The notes under the pieces are model-generated. The model was not told the origin of the DNA, did no database searches, and saw only the letters and a program-made list of their open reading frames with translations. Shown piece by piece: positions 26,810-36,165 of a DNA stretch of 64,000 nucleotides. The stretch is from Actinomycetota bacterium (GTDB taxonomy: Bacteria > Actinomycetota > Actinomycetes > Mycobacteriales > Mycobacteriaceae). Location: NCBI GenBank assembly GCA_018268465.1, contig JAFDWN010000036.1, positions 1-64,000 of the forward strand, in the 5' to 3' direction. The stretch's first letter is position 1, and every line of letters begins with the position of its first letter. The translations under genes and the position numbers were made by a program.

Positions 26810-29149
26810 TCAGCGTCCGTTGCCGACGTGGTTGTCGCGCAGCGTGTCACGTATCTCGGCGACCGCATTCACGAGGGTCTGACCGCCGAGTTGTGGCCAT
26901 TCGATGCCGAGCGGGTCGGCCATCACCGATTCCGGCGCCCGCGGTGTCGGCCGCTGGCCTGCGGATCGGTCGAACTCGCCGCGCATATCCTTGGCGATCT
27001 CACCGCGGAACCAATCCATGTCCAGGTTGCCGGGATCCCACTTGCCCTGCCGGAACCCCGCCGGACCGAACTTCGCCCACTCCTCGTGCGAGATATTGCG
27101 TTCCGCGCCGACCCCGAGATGTTTGGTGATCGCGGCGCCGACGTCGCGCATGGCGATGATCTGAGCGTCAGGCCAGCGTTCCCGGGTCTGGGTGTCCTCG
27201 GTGATGCTCGTGTCGAACGGCCAGGCGCATTCGATGCCGATCGTCACGGCGTTGGCGTTGTCCGTCCCGATCCCCGCCCACGAACCTCTGCCGCCGTGGT
27301 TGCACGGCCCGACCGCGACGATCGTGACGATCCCGTCCGGGGCGATGTGCAACTGCGCCAACGGCCCCCGCAGATCGGGCCGGCCGGCGCGGATGCTCTG
27401 CGCGGAGGCGCGCGCGTTGCCGGTGTGGTGCCAGATGATTCCCCAGATCCGACCCATCGTGCCGCCGATACCGGAGTTCTGCCAGCCGGGTAGTGTGCGC
27501 AACCGGTCGCCGAGCGCGGGGCGCAGCACATCCTCGAGCCACAGCGGGTCCCCGGTCACCGGACTTGCCGCTGACATCGGCGCCGACTCGGCGGTCTGCG
27601 GCTGACCTGATCGGGACCGGCGTTCCACGGAACCGGCTGCCGCAGTGGCTATGCCGTCTTCGTGGCGATCGCGGACGGCGGTGGGCTCGGCGAACAACTC
27701 CGACCAGGTGCCGGGTCCGACCTCGCCGTCGGTGCCGAGGCCACGGCGTTGCTGGAATTCCATCACCGCGCGGCCCGTAACCGGCCCGTACTCGCCGTCC
27801 ACCAGCAGCCCGGCACCGGCGACGGTGTTGAGCCGATCCTGGATCGTCGCGACATTCCGGCCCGTCGCCTCCTGGCCGATCGGGGAACCCGGGTACGGCG
27901 CCTCGGATACGGCGGGCGGCTGCGCGGGCATCATGGCGGCGTACTCGTCGACCTTCTGCCGGAAGTAATCCCAATCGAATCCGGCGCCGACATCGGTGTG
28001 CGTTCCCACACCGGTGGCGATCCGCACAGCGTTGTGGTCAAGGATGCCCGCGTCACCCCTGCGGGCCTCGTCGGCGCTGATCACCCGCGGCGGCAGCCCA
28101 TGGTGGCGCGCGTCACGGACCGCGAGATACGCGGCGACGTCGATGCCGTGCCGCATCCGGTCGAACCACGCCTGTCGCGACCAGCCCGACTTCGCCCCGG
28201 CGAACACCAGGTTGATTGATTTCGAATTTCCCGGTTCGAGAAGGGAATTCGAAGAATTCTCGGTGTCGACGACGGCGTGGACCTGGCCGGCGTCGTCGAC
28301 GACGTAGTGGTAGGAGACCTCGCTGGCGTTCTGCGCCAGGTACCGGGCCAGGTCGCGCGCGGACGGACTGTCCCCGTCCTCGGTGTGGAGTACGAACCAC
28401 GACACCGCGGTGCCGCGGCGTGAACCGCGATACGGGCTGCGGATGTCGGTGTGCTCGTCGAAATGCGGTATGGCCGTACTGCGCCGAGCCGATCGGTCGA
28501 GGTCCCACTGTCCGAAATCGGTTGCCAGGGCGTCACTCACGTCGACGGGCGCACCGCCGACGACGGGGCCGGGGTTCGACACTGTGTCGATCACGTTGTG
28601 GAAGAGCACCGCGACCGGTTCACGTTCCCCCAGCGACCATGCCTTCGTCTGCCACGCCCAGCGCCTGCCGGGACTCGTCGACTCGCCGATCACGCCGTCC
28701 CGGATGGCCCAGTGGCACACCCGCGAATGCCCGAAGATGCCGGTGCGCGCCACGCCGAGCACCGAATTGACGCCCCTGAACCACTCCACACCCCAGCTGT
28801 TCCACATGTCGCGGGTGATGTCGCGGTCCACGCCGAAGATGATGGGTGCGGACTCGGTGCCGCCCGAGGCCTCATGCAGCCGAAGAGCTGTCCGTGCGTC
28901 GTCGACTCCGCCGTCGAATCCCCGGGTGAGATCCGCGGGTGCCGCCGCCGCGGGCTTATCCCCGCCGAAGAGGCTGACGACGTGCAGCCCCGCCGCGCGA
29001 ACGGTGTCCGCGTAATCGCGCGCGGTCGCCGTGACGCCTCCGTCGCCGGCGTACCGCGGCCCGGATACGCAGACCACCACACCGTCGAAGCCGGCGGCCT
29101 TGATGTCCGCTGGCGGAACCTCGGCGGTGCCAGAATGGATGAGCCTCAT
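26810..29149 (-). CDS. Multidomain peptidoglycan hydrolase: DUF1906 plus two amidase domains
   Basis: A 779-residue protein. Residues 1-205 resemble the DUF1906 glycoside hydrolase-like fold (FDGVVVCVSGPRY, IIFGVDRDITRDMW). Residues 245-400 are a first PGRP/amidase_2 domain (SWFVLHTEDG with His255, YHYVVDDAG, HTDVGAGFDW). Residues 425-490 are a PG_binding_1 domain (IQDRLNTVAGAGLLVDGEYG). Residues 565-720 are a second amidase (IIWHHTGNA with His574/575, His688 in NISHEEW, Asp705 in GKWDPGNLD) with all expected zinc ligands. No signal peptide is present. The layout resembles mycobacteriophage lysins doubled in one chain. GGGAG precedes the ATG at 29149. No holin or other phage gene is adjacent. 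It lies between menC and an acyl-CoA ligase gene and is not part of the syntenic men set. Confidence 0.85.
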   Translation of the reverse strand: MRLIHSGTAEVPPADIKAAGFDGVVVCVSGPRYAGDGGVTATARDYADTVRAAGLHVVSLFGGDKPAAAAPADLTRGFDGGVDDARTALRLHEASGGTESAPIIFGVDRDITRDMWNSWGVEWFRGVNSVLGVARTGIFGHSRVCHWAIRDGVIGESTSPGRRWAWQTKAWSLGEREPVAVLFHNVIDTVSNPGPVVGGAPVDVSDALATDFGQWDLDRSARRSTAIPHFDEHTDIRSPYRGSRRGTAVSWFVLHTEDGDSPSARDLARYLAQNASEVSYHYVVDDAGQVHAVVDTENSSNSLLEPGNSKSINLVFAGAKSGWSRQAWFDRMRHGIDVAAYLAVRDARHHGLPPRVISADEARRGDAGILDHNAVRIATGVGTHTDVGAGFDWDYFRQKVDEYAAMMPAQPPAVSEAPYPGSPIGQEATGRNVATIQDRLNTVAGAGLLVDGEYGPVTGRAVMEFQQRRGLGTDGEVGPGTWSELFAEPTAVRDRHEDGIATAAAGSVERRSRSGQPQTAESAPMSAASPVTGDPLWLEDVLRPALGDRLRTLPGWQNSGIGGTMGRIWGIIWHHTGNARASAQSIRAGRPDLRGPLAQLHIAPDGIVTIVAVGPCNHGGRGSWAGIGTDNANAVTIGIECAWPFDTSITEDTQTRERWPDAQIIAMRDVGAAITKHLGVGAERNISHEEWAKFGPAGFRQGKWDPGNLDMDWFRGEIAKDMRGEFDRSAGQRPTPRAPESVMADPLGIEWPQLGGQTLVNAVAEIRDTLRDNHVGNGR

Positions 29150-29417
29150 GATCGCCACTCCCGTCGCATTGCGCGTGTTGCCGAAACACGCTCTGCCGCT
29201 GCACAAACGCACGGTTCAGGGATCGGATCAGCGGCGACGTCCAGCACCGCTGTCGGCGCGTCGTCCTCGTCCCTTTCGGCAGCACCATCGTGTCGCCGCG
29301 ACAGCGGACGCGCGTGAGTAGTCCACTACTCGAATTCGGTTACCGGGTTCAGCCGATCACTCGGGTACGGCGGCACGGTCGCCGGATCGATCACCGTGCG
29401 GCGGGTTCAGCGACCGG

Positions 29418-30986
29418 TCACACCGTCGCCCGGTCGCGGCCCTCCCAGTAGGGCTTTCTCAAATCCTTCTTCATGATCTTGCCGGTGGGGTTGCGTGGTA
29501 GTGCGTCGAGGATGTCGACACTGCGCGGGCACTTGTAGTGCGCCAGCCGCTCGCGGCACCACCGGATGAGTTCCTCGGCCGTCACCGGGTCCTGCAACGC
29601 CACAATCGCTTTGACGGATTCACCCCACTTCTCGTCGGGGATCCCGATCACCGCCACCTCCGTCACCGCCGGATGCTCACCCAGCACGCGCTCCACCTCG
29701 ATGGAATAGATGTTCTCGCCCCCGGAGATGATCATGTCCTTGAGCCGGTCCTCGACGAATACGTATCCCTCGGCGTCGACTCGGCCGATGTCGCCGGTGC
29801 GGAACCAGCCGTCGGCGGTGACGGCCTCGGCGGTCGCGTCGGGACGGTTGAGGTAGCCCTTCATCAACTGCGGTGTCCGGAACCATAATTCACCCTGCGC
29901 GCCGTCCGGTACGTCCTCAAGGGTGTCCGGATCGACCACCCGCACCTCGACACCCGCCAGGGGGCGCCCGGCGCTGACCATGCGGTCGACCCGGTCGGTG
30001 TCGCGGTGGTCGTCGGCGGACAGCGCCGTGACCGCGCCACACACCTCCGTCAATCCGTACACCTGGATGAAATCGGTATCCGGCCAGGCCTCGAGGGCGT
30101 CGCGCAGCAGCGGTAGCGGCATCGGGGACGCGCCGTAGCCGTAGGTCTTGAGCGCACCGAACAGCTTCACCGCGTCGTCGCCCATCTCCAGCACCTTCGC
30201 CAGCACCGCGGGCACCAGGAAGGTCCGGTTGGCGCCCTTGAGGATCGCCCCGGCCAGCGACATCCCGTCGGGATCACGGGTCATCACACTGGGCACCCCG
30301 CTGTGGATGCCGAACTGCACATAGGACGATCCGCCCACATGGAACAGCGGCATCGACACCAAGTTCTTGTCGTCGTCTTCCACGACCCAATCGGCGAATG
30401 CGTTGATCGTGTGCGCGACGACATTGGTCTGGGTCAGCGCAACGCCCTTGGGCCTGCCGGTGGTACCCGACGAGTACATCACCATGCAGGCGTCGTCGGG
30501 CTCGACACCGGCGGCGCGGCCCGTCGGCGTCGCCGCGGCCAGCAGAGCTTCGTACTCGTCGCCGTCGGCGCCGTCGGATGTCACCGTGACGACCCGCGTC
30601 ACCGCGGTGAGCCGGTCGCGGATCGTGTCGACCACCGGGGCGAACTCGGCGCCAACGACAAGGACCTTGGCGCCGCTGTCGTTGAGGACGAAAACCAGTT
30701 CGTCGGCGGACAGCCGGCAGTTGACGATCGCGTTGGCCGCGCCAAGCGATGCGGCCGCCATCGTCAGCTCCACACACGCGGGGTGATTCTTGTCCAGGAA
30801 CGCCACCACGTCCCCGCGCGCGACACCGAGCGCGACCAGCGCCCCGGCCAGCCGGCGGACCCGGTCGTTCCACTGCCCCCACGTCCACGTGCGGTCGAAG
30901 TAGCTGAATGCCTCCGCATCGGGTGTGGCGCGCGCCCAGTGGGCCAGCCGGTCGTCGAGGTATCGGGGTTCGGGCAGATCGGCCAT
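29418..30986 (-). CDS. Acyl-CoA synthetase (class I AMP-forming)
   Basis: A 522-residue ANL-superfamily ligase. The P-loop is MVMYSSGTTGRPKGVALTQ, motif II is VYGLTEVCGA, the adenylate hinge is YVFVEDRLKDMIISGGENI, and the C-terminal catalytic Lys is in NPTGKIMKKDLRKPYW. It activates a carboxylic acid as a CoA thioester, and acid type is not predictable here. It follows the amidohydrolase gene by 30 nt on the same strand, forming a two-gene unit. It is distinct from fadD8 at 34537. Confidence 0.9.
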   Translation of the reverse strand: MADLPEPRYLDDRLAHWARATPDAEAFSYFDRTWTWGQWNDRVRRLAGALVALGVARGDVVAFLDKNHPACVELTMAAASLGAANAIVNCRLSADELVFVLNDSGAKVLVVGAEFAPVVDTIRDRLTAVTRVVTVTSDGADGDEYEALLAAATPTGRAAGVEPDDACMVMYSSGTTGRPKGVALTQTNVVAHTINAFADWVVEDDDKNLVSMPLFHVGGSSYVQFGIHSGVPSVMTRDPDGMSLAGAILKGANRTFLVPAVLAKVLEMGDDAVKLFGALKTYGYGASPMPLPLLRDALEAWPDTDFIQVYGLTEVCGAVTALSADDHRDTDRVDRMVSAGRPLAGVEVRVVDPDTLEDVPDGAQGELWFRTPQLMKGYLNRPDATAEAVTADGWFRTGDIGRVDAEGYVFVEDRLKDMIISGGENIYSIEVERVLGEHPAVTEVAVIGIPDEKWGESVKAIVALQDPVTAEELIRWCRERLAHYKCPRSVDILDALPRNPTGKIMKKDLRKPYWEGRDRATV

Positions 30987-31016
30987 GCCACGAGGGTGCC
31001 ACGACGACCCCGCCGG

Positions 31017-32627
31017 TCAGTCTGGTTTCGCGTAAACCTCGCGACCGGCCAGGAACGTCATCAGCACGTCGAGATCGGCAACCGACTCGGCGGGTACGGT
31101 GCGCGGATCCGCCGACAACACCACCAGATCGGCGAACTTGCCGACTTCCACGGATCCGACGATATCGTCGGCGAACAGCTGCCAGGCCGCGTCGAGGGTC
31201 TGCGCGCGGATGGCCTGCTCGACGGTCAGCCGCTCCTCGGGTGCCAGCACGCGACCGCTCGGGGCGATGCGGGTCGCCGCGACGCTGATGTTGCGCAGCG
31301 GCTCTTCGGGCGTGACCGGCGGATCGTTGTGCAGTGAGATACGCATACCGGTGGCCACCGCCGACCCGCACGGCATCCACCGCGACCCACGATCGGGGCC
31401 GAACAGGTCGTCGACGATGACGTCGCCCCAGTAGTGGATCTGGTCGACGAAGATGCTGCACGTCACGCCGAGGGCGTGTGCGCGTCGCAGTTGCTCCGGG
31501 GTGATGGCGCCGACATGTTCCAGCCGCAGCCGGTGGTCATGACGCGGATGTCGGCGCAGCGCTTCCTCGTACACGTCGAGGATGGTGTCCACGCCCGCGT
31601 CGCCGTGCACGTGACAGGCCATCTGCCAGCCGTGCGGGAAATACGCGTCGACGATCTCGGCGAGTTGCTCGCGGGTGTAGTTGGCGTGGCCGCAGGAGCC
31701 CGGCGCCACGCCGATGGCGCGGCTGGCCGCGGTGTCCAGGTAGGGGAAAGTGAGGTCGATGTTGCCGACCCACGGCGACCCGTCCACCCAGATCTTGATG
31801 CCGATCTGGCGAAGCATGTCGTCTCCGTTGGCCGGATGCTCGGTGGTGGTCATCTGCGGTGTGGACATCTCATAGGTGCGCAGCCGCACCGTCAGGTCGT
31901 CGCGGACCTGCTCGAGCAGCGGCCGGAACGCCGGGTCGAAGGCCATATCCGAGCAGAGGGTCAACCCGGCGCGGTTGAGCCGCGCGCATTCCTCCCGCAG
32001 CCGCGCCGGATAGTCGGCCGCGTCGATCGCCCCACCCAGCAGCGGGAACACCGCCGCGATCTCCTCGGCGCTGCCGTCCAGCTCACCGCCGGCGTCGCGT
32101 CCGTAACGGGCGCCCTTGGGGTCGGGGGTGTCGCGGCTCAGGCCGGCCCGGCGGGCGGCGGCGGAGTTGAAAAAGGCCTTGTGCCCGGAGTTGTGGACGA
32201 TGACCAGCGGGCCGTCCGGGGCGATGTCGTCCAGCCAGGCCGCCGTCGGTTCCGGCAGTCCCCGCTGCAGCAGCGGATCCCAGCCGTTGAGGTAGGCCCC
32301 GTCCGTCCCGCGTGCGGCCACCTCGCCGCGGATCGCGGCGACGACGTCGGCGGCGTCGGGCAGTGTCACGGGCCTGATGTCGACGATGCGGCCCGACAGC
32401 ACGATGGCCTCCATCAGCGGATGACCGTGCGCCTCCACGAACCCCGGCAGCACACAGCCCGAACCGATGTCGATGGTTCGGGTGCCCGGGCCGATGAACG
32501 CCGACACGTCGGCCCGATCGCCCACCGCCGCGATCCGTCCGCCGCTCACCGCGACCGCTTCGGCCGCCGGCCGAGCGTCGTCGATGGTGAGGACGGTTCC
32601 GTGAATGACCAGGTCGGCATGTGGCAT
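31017..32627 (-). CDS. Amidohydrolase family protein (Rv0552-like)
   Basis: A 536-residue metal-dependent hydrolase of the amidohydrolase_3 type. The N-terminal beta-sandwich is followed by VLPGFVEAHGHPLM (first two metal His). The carboxylated Lys region IKIWVDGSPWVG comes next, then His ligands in ACHVHGDAGVD and RLEHVGAI and the Asp in ISLHNDPPV. The closing KFADLVVLSADP is a family hallmark. The natural substrate is unknown; YtcJ-type relatives act on amides or formyl groups. The ATG at 32627 starts MPHADLVIHG, and the frame extends upstream without conservation. It diverges from the DGPF gene and runs into the acyl-CoA ligase gene. Confidence 0.88.
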   Translation of the reverse strand: MPHADLVIHGTVLTIDDARPAAEAVAVSGGRIAAVGDRADVSAFIGPGTRTIDIGSGCVLPGFVEAHGHPLMEAIVLSGRIVDIRPVTLPDAADVVAAIRGEVAARGTDGAYLNGWDPLLQRGLPEPTAAWLDDIAPDGPLVIVHNSGHKAFFNSAAARRAGLSRDTPDPKGARYGRDAGGELDGSAEEIAAVFPLLGGAIDAADYPARLREECARLNRAGLTLCSDMAFDPAFRPLLEQVRDDLTVRLRTYEMSTPQMTTTEHPANGDDMLRQIGIKIWVDGSPWVGNIDLTFPYLDTAASRAIGVAPGSCGHANYTREQLAEIVDAYFPHGWQMACHVHGDAGVDTILDVYEEALRRHPRHDHRLRLEHVGAITPEQLRRAHALGVTCSIFVDQIHYWGDVIVDDLFGPDRGSRWMPCGSAVATGMRISLHNDPPVTPEEPLRNISVAATRIAPSGRVLAPEERLTVEQAIRAQTLDAAWQLFADDIVGSVEVGKFADLVVLSADPRTVPAESVADLDVLMTFLAGREVYAKPD

Positions 32628-32763
32628 GGGGCCATCCTCGCAGCGGCCCCAGAATTCTTCGGAGATTCTTGTCCGGCCGTGTCGATTCCGGCGGGTACCC
32701 GTTCGACGTGTCAACGAGGGCCCGATGGACGGGCCCTTCCCGATACCAGGAGGAGACACCACG

Positions 32764-33195
32764 ATGTCGCGTTACATGCTGATCATGCGATCGACCCCCG
32801 AAGCCGAGAAGGCGATGGAGAACGTCGACTTCGACGAGATCATCGCCGCGATGGGCCGGTACAACGAGGAGCTCATCAAGGCGGGCGTCATGCTGGCGGG
32901 CGAAGGCCTGACCGGCCCCGAGGAGGGTTTCGTCGTCGACTTCAGCGCCGATCCGCCCGTGCTCACCGACGGGCCGTACACCGAGGCCAAGGAGCTGTTC
33001 AACGGCTTCTGGATCCTCGACGTGTCGTCGAAGGACGAGGCGAAACAGTGGGCGCGCAAATGCCCGCTGGGGCCCGGCGTGAAACTCGAGGTCCGCCGGG
33101 TGTCCGAGACCGAGGAGTTCGACCAGGACAACGAGTGGATCCAGAAGGAACTGGCCTGGCGCAGACAGAACGACCCCCGCTACGCCAAGAAGTAG
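32764..33195 (+). CDS. YCII-related DGPF-domain protein
   Basis: A 143-residue protein of the YCII/DGPF family. It shows the opening RYMLIMRSTPEAEKAM and the signature VLTDGPYTEAKELFNGFWIL. Residues 115-143 are a charged tail. In actinobacteria DGPF genes are commonly next to ECF42 sigma factor genes, and one such sigma gene lies 3.1 kb downstream on the same strand (36308-37597). GGAGGAG lies upstream of the ATG at 32764. The biochemical role is unresolved. It diverges from the amidohydrolase gene. Confidence 0.88.
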   Translation: MSRYMLIMRSTPEAEKAMENVDFDEIIAAMGRYNEELIKAGVMLAGEGLTGPEEGFVVDFSADPPVLTDGPYTEAKELFNGFWILDVSSKDEAKQWARKCPLGPGVKLEVRRVSETEEFDQDNEWIQKELAWRRQNDPRYAKK

Positions 33196-33209
33196 CCGCA
33201 TGGGCCGTA

Positions 33210-33233
33210 GACATCCGGGTTGCGGCACGTTTC
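33210..33233. repeat. 24-bp direct repeat, left copy
   Basis: The core TCCGGGTTGCGGCACGTTTC matches TCCGGGTTACGGCACGTTTC at 34437-34460 in the same orientation. The 24-bp pair differs at two positions. The two copies bracket the O-methyltransferase gene exactly, one after its stop and one before its start. Confidence 0.7.
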
Positions 33234-33272
33234 CGGCCGCCGCGCGTACCGCAACCCTTCTCGGCGGCAGTG

Positions 33273-34364
33273 TTACGCCCGGGCCGCCTCGACGATGCTG
33301 AACGGCGACGCGGTCGGCACGATGCGTGTCAGCCGCAGACCGGCCTTGTCGAGCAACTCACGGAACTCTGCCGCGGTGCGCTCGCGGCTGCTGCCGAGCA
33401 GGAGCATCTCCAGATCGGCCCATTTCCCGGGGAATTCCCGCTGGTGTTCGGGGATGACGAATTCGACGAGCAACACGGTGCCGTCATGGCCGAGCGCCAC
33501 GCGGATGTTCTGCAGGATCGTCACGGCCTGTTCGTCGGGCCAGTCGTGAATGATGTGTTTCAGCAGGTAGGCGTCGCCGCCCGCGGGGACGGCGTCGAAG
33601 AACGATCCGCTCTCGACCCGCACGCGACGTTCGACGCCGTGGCGGGCGAGTAGATCGGGCGCGCCGGCGACGACGTCGGGCAGGTCGTAGAGCACACCTG
33701 CCGAGGTTGGCGCTGCGGTCAGGACCGCGGCGAGCAGACCGCCGTGACCACCGCCGACATCCACGATCGTCGGATGGCGGCTGAAGTCGTAGGCGGCGAC
33801 GACCGACGGAACCGCGGCGGTGGAGATGCTCGTCATCGCGTCGTTGAACAATGCGGCGTACTGCGGTTGCGTGCCGAGGTAGGCGAAGAAATCCATACCG
33901 CGCAACGGTTCGACGATCGATTTGCCCGTCCTGATCGACTCCGCCAGCAGGCTCCAATGTTCGCGGTGCTGTGTGGACCCGTAGAACCGGGCGGCCCCCG
34001 CCATCGATATCGGCGCATCCGAACGCAACGTGTCGGCGAGCCCGTTCAGGTGGTACCGCCCGTCGCGCCGCTGACCGAACACCCCGCAGCTGATGAGGGC
34101 CCGCATCAGCCGCCCGAGTGCGTCGGGGTCGGCGCCGACCCGCACCGCCAGGTCGGACAGTCGCAGCGGGCCGTCGGCGAGCGCGTCGGCGATGCGCAGT
34201 TCCGCGGCGACCTGCAGTGCCTGGGAGGTCCAGGCCCCCAGAATCAGCTCGGCCATCGCGACCGGCGGTGGAACCAGGCGCTGACGGAGCCGCGACAGGT
34301 GGTGACGGATGCGATCGACGGCCCGCGCCACGCCGGCCGGAGGGACTTTGGCGGGCGTCGACAT
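33273..34364 (-). CDS. SAM-dependent O-methyltransferase (Methyltransf_2 type)
   Basis: A 363-residue enzyme with an N-terminal winged-helix dimerisation region (AWTSQALQVAAELRIADALA, then LSDLAVRVGADPDALGRLMR) and a C-terminal Rossmann domain. SAM motif I is TIVDVGGGHGGLLAAVL and the catalytic His/Asp segment is LKHIIHDWPDEQ. The family includes hydroxyneurosporene- and polyketide-type O-methyltransferases, and a phenolic or secondary-metabolite substrate is likely but unproven. The ATG at 34364 has GAAAGGAGA upstream. It is flanked by 24-bp direct repeats, suggesting insertion as a unit between the DGPF gene and fadD8. Confidence 0.88.
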   Translation of the reverse strand: MSTPAKVPPAGVARAVDRIRHHLSRLRQRLVPPPVAMAELILGAWTSQALQVAAELRIADALADGPLRLSDLAVRVGADPDALGRLMRALISCGVFGQRRDGRYHLNGLADTLRSDAPISMAGAARFYGSTQHREHWSLLAESIRTGKSIVEPLRGMDFFAYLGTQPQYAALFNDAMTSISTAAVPSVVAAYDFSRHPTIVDVGGGHGGLLAAVLTAAPTSAGVLYDLPDVVAGAPDLLARHGVERRVRVESGSFFDAVPAGGDAYLLKHIIHDWPDEQAVTILQNIRVALGHDGTVLLVEFVIPEHQREFPGKWADLEMLLLGSSRERTAAEFRELLDKAGLRLTRIVPTASPFSIVEAARA

Positions 34365-34436
34365 CGCGCGGTCTCCTTTCGCACATTCGGCCGCGTGTTG
34401 CCGGCGGTGGTAATCAGGATGCCGCGCCGGCGCGCC

Positions 34437-34460
34437 GAGATCCGGGTTACGGCACGTTTC
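34437..34460. repeat. 24-bp direct repeat, right copy
   Basis: The counterpart of 33210-33233, 1,227 nt away, same orientation, two mismatches. It lies upstream of the O-methyltransferase start and about 45 nt before the KstR-type box of fadD8. Confidence 0.7.
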
Positions 34461-34504
34461 GCCTCGATGCGCGTGCGCCAAGTCTGATCTCGGCGGAGAC
34501 TGGA

Positions 34505-34528
34505 ACTAGAATTGGAACACGTTCTAGT
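34505..34528. promoter_or_regulatory. KstR-type operator upstream of fadD8
   Basis: TGGAACACGTTCTA (34513-34526) fits the published KstR pattern TnnAACnnGTTnnA exactly. It sits inside a wider dyad with ACTAGAA and TTCTAGT arms. KstR is the TetR repressor of cholesterol catabolism genes in mycobacteria. The site ends 8 nt before the fadD8 ATG, so it should cover the transcription start or the ribosome-binding region. Confidence 0.7.
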
Positions 34529-34536
34529 CTGGGGGC

Positions 34537-36165
34537 ATGACTCAGGCTGATGCCGCCCCGTGCGAGGCGGACCCGATGCTGCGCCATCCACTCCACGCGG
34601 GGCACCTCACCGTCGGCGCGCTGAAGCGAAACGCCGGCAAACCGGTGCTCTTCCTCGGTGACACCACGCTGACGGGCGGTCAGCTGGCCGACCGCATCAG
34701 CCAGTACATCCAGGCATTCGAGGCGCTCGGAGCGGGCACCGGCGTCGCGGTGGGCCTGCTCGCGCTCAACCGGCCCGAGGTGCTCATGATCATCGCCGCC
34801 GGCCAGACACAGGGCTACCGGCGCACCGCGCTGCATCCGCTCGGTTCACTGGACGACCACGCCTACATGCTGTCCGATGCGGGCATCACCACGCTGATCA
34901 TCGACCCGAATCCGATATTCGTCGAACGCGCCCTTGGGCTACTCGAGCGCGTCGACTCGCTCACGCAGATCCTGACGATCGGCCCGGTGCCCGGCGAACT
35001 CGCCGACGTGGCGCGCGACCTGGTGGCCGAGGCCGCCAAGTACCCGCCGAGACCGCTGGTCGCGGCCGACCTCCCGCCCGACCACATCGGCGGCCTCACC
35101 TACACGGGCGGAACCACCGGCAAACCCAAGGGCGTCATGGGGACGACCGGTTCGATCACCGCGATGACGACCATTCAGCTGGCCGAATGGGAATGGCCGC
35201 AGCGGCCGCGCTTCCTGATGTGCACCCCACTGTCACATGCCGGCGCGGCGTTCTTCGTCCCGACCATCGTCAAGGGCGGCGAGATGATCGTGCTGCCCAA
35301 GTTCGACCCGGGCGAGGTGTTGCGGGTCATCGAGGAACGCCGCATCAGCGCCACCATGCTGGTGCCATCGATGCTGTATGCGCTGATGGATCATCCGGAT
35401 TCGCGGACCCGCGACCTGTCCTCGCTGGAAACCGTGTACTACGGCGCCTCGGCGATCAATCCGGTGCGCCTCGCCGAAGCCATCGAGCGGTTCGGGCCGA
35501 TCTTCGCGCAGTACTACGGACAGTCCGAGGCGCCGATGGTGATCACCTATTTGGCCAAAGGGGACCACGACGCGAAACGGCTCACGTCCTGCGGGCGCCC
35601 GACGCTGTTCGCGCGCACCGCGCTGCTCGGCGAGGACGGCAAACCCGTCCCGCAGGGCGAGGTGGGTGAGATCTGCGTGAGCGGCCCCCTGTTGTGCGGC
35701 GGCTACTGGAATCTGCCCGACGAGACCGCCAAGACCTTTCACGACGGCTGGATGCACACCGGCGACATGGCGCGCGAGGACGAGGACGGCTTCTGGTACA
35801 TCGTGGACCGGGTCAAGGACATGATCGTCACCGGCGGATTCAACGTCTTCCCCCGTGAAGTGGAAGACGTGGTGGCCGAACACCCGTCGATCGCTCAGGT
35901 CTGCGTCATCGGCACCCCCGACGAGAAGTGGGGCGAAACCGTCACCGCGGTGGTGGTGTTGCGGCCCGACGTCCCCGGCGACGAAACGGCCGTCGCGACG
36001 GTGACGGCCGAGATCCAGGCCGCGGTCAAGGAACGCAAGGGATCGGTGCAGTCGCCCAAACAGGTCGTCGTGGTCGACTCGCTGCCCGTCACCGCGCTGG
36101 GCAAGCCGGACAAGAAGGCCGTGCGGGCACGGTTCTGGGCAGGGGCCGGACGCGCCGTCGGCTGA
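34537..36165 (+). CDS. fadD8: Fatty-acid/sterol acyl-CoA ligase FadD8
   Basis: A 542-residue AMP-forming acyl-CoA synthetase closely resembling M. tuberculosis FadD8 (Rv0551c), including the GHLTVGALKRN and DTTLTGGQLADRISQYIQAF segments. The P-loop is TYTGGTTGKPKGVMG, motif II YYGQSEAPMV, the hinge YIVDRVKDMIVTGGFN, and the catalytic Lys in ALGKPDKKAVRARFW. A KstR-type operator 8 nt upstream suggests a role in sterol or side-chain catabolism. The substrate itself is not shown. The stop codon lies inside the first copy of a 44-bp tandem duplication (36153-36240), so the last residues (GRAVG) are encoded at the edge of the repeat. Confidence 0.85.
   Translation: MTQADAAPCEADPMLRHPLHAGHLTVGALKRNAGKPVLFLGDTTLTGGQLADRISQYIQAFEALGAGTGVAVGLLALNRPEVLMIIAAGQTQGYRRTALHPLGSLDDHAYMLSDAGITTLIIDPNPIFVERALGLLERVDSLTQILTIGPVPGELADVARDLVAEAAKYPPRPLVAADLPPDHIGGLTYTGGTTGKPKGVMGTTGSITAMTTIQLAEWEWPQRPRFLMCTPLSHAGAAFFVPTIVKGGEMIVLPKFDPGEVLRVIEERRISATMLVPSMLYALMDHPDSRTRDLSSLETVYYGASAINPVRLAEAIERFGPIFAQYYGQSEAPMVITYLAKGDHDAKRLTSCGRPTLFARTALLGEDGKPVPQGEVGEICVSGPLLCGGYWNLPDETAKTFHDGWMHTGDMAREDEDGFWYIVDRVKDMIVTGGFNVFPREVEDVVAEHPSIAQVCVIGTPDEKWGETVTAVVVLRPDVPGDETAVATVTAEIQAAVKERKGSVQSPKQVVVVDSLPVTALGKPDKKAVRARFWAGAGRAVG

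Noticed and set aside
26810..29149. Prophage remnant around the double amidase
   Set aside because: No terminase, capsid, integrase, holin or att-like repeats occur nearby. Flanking genes are conserved chromosomal genes.
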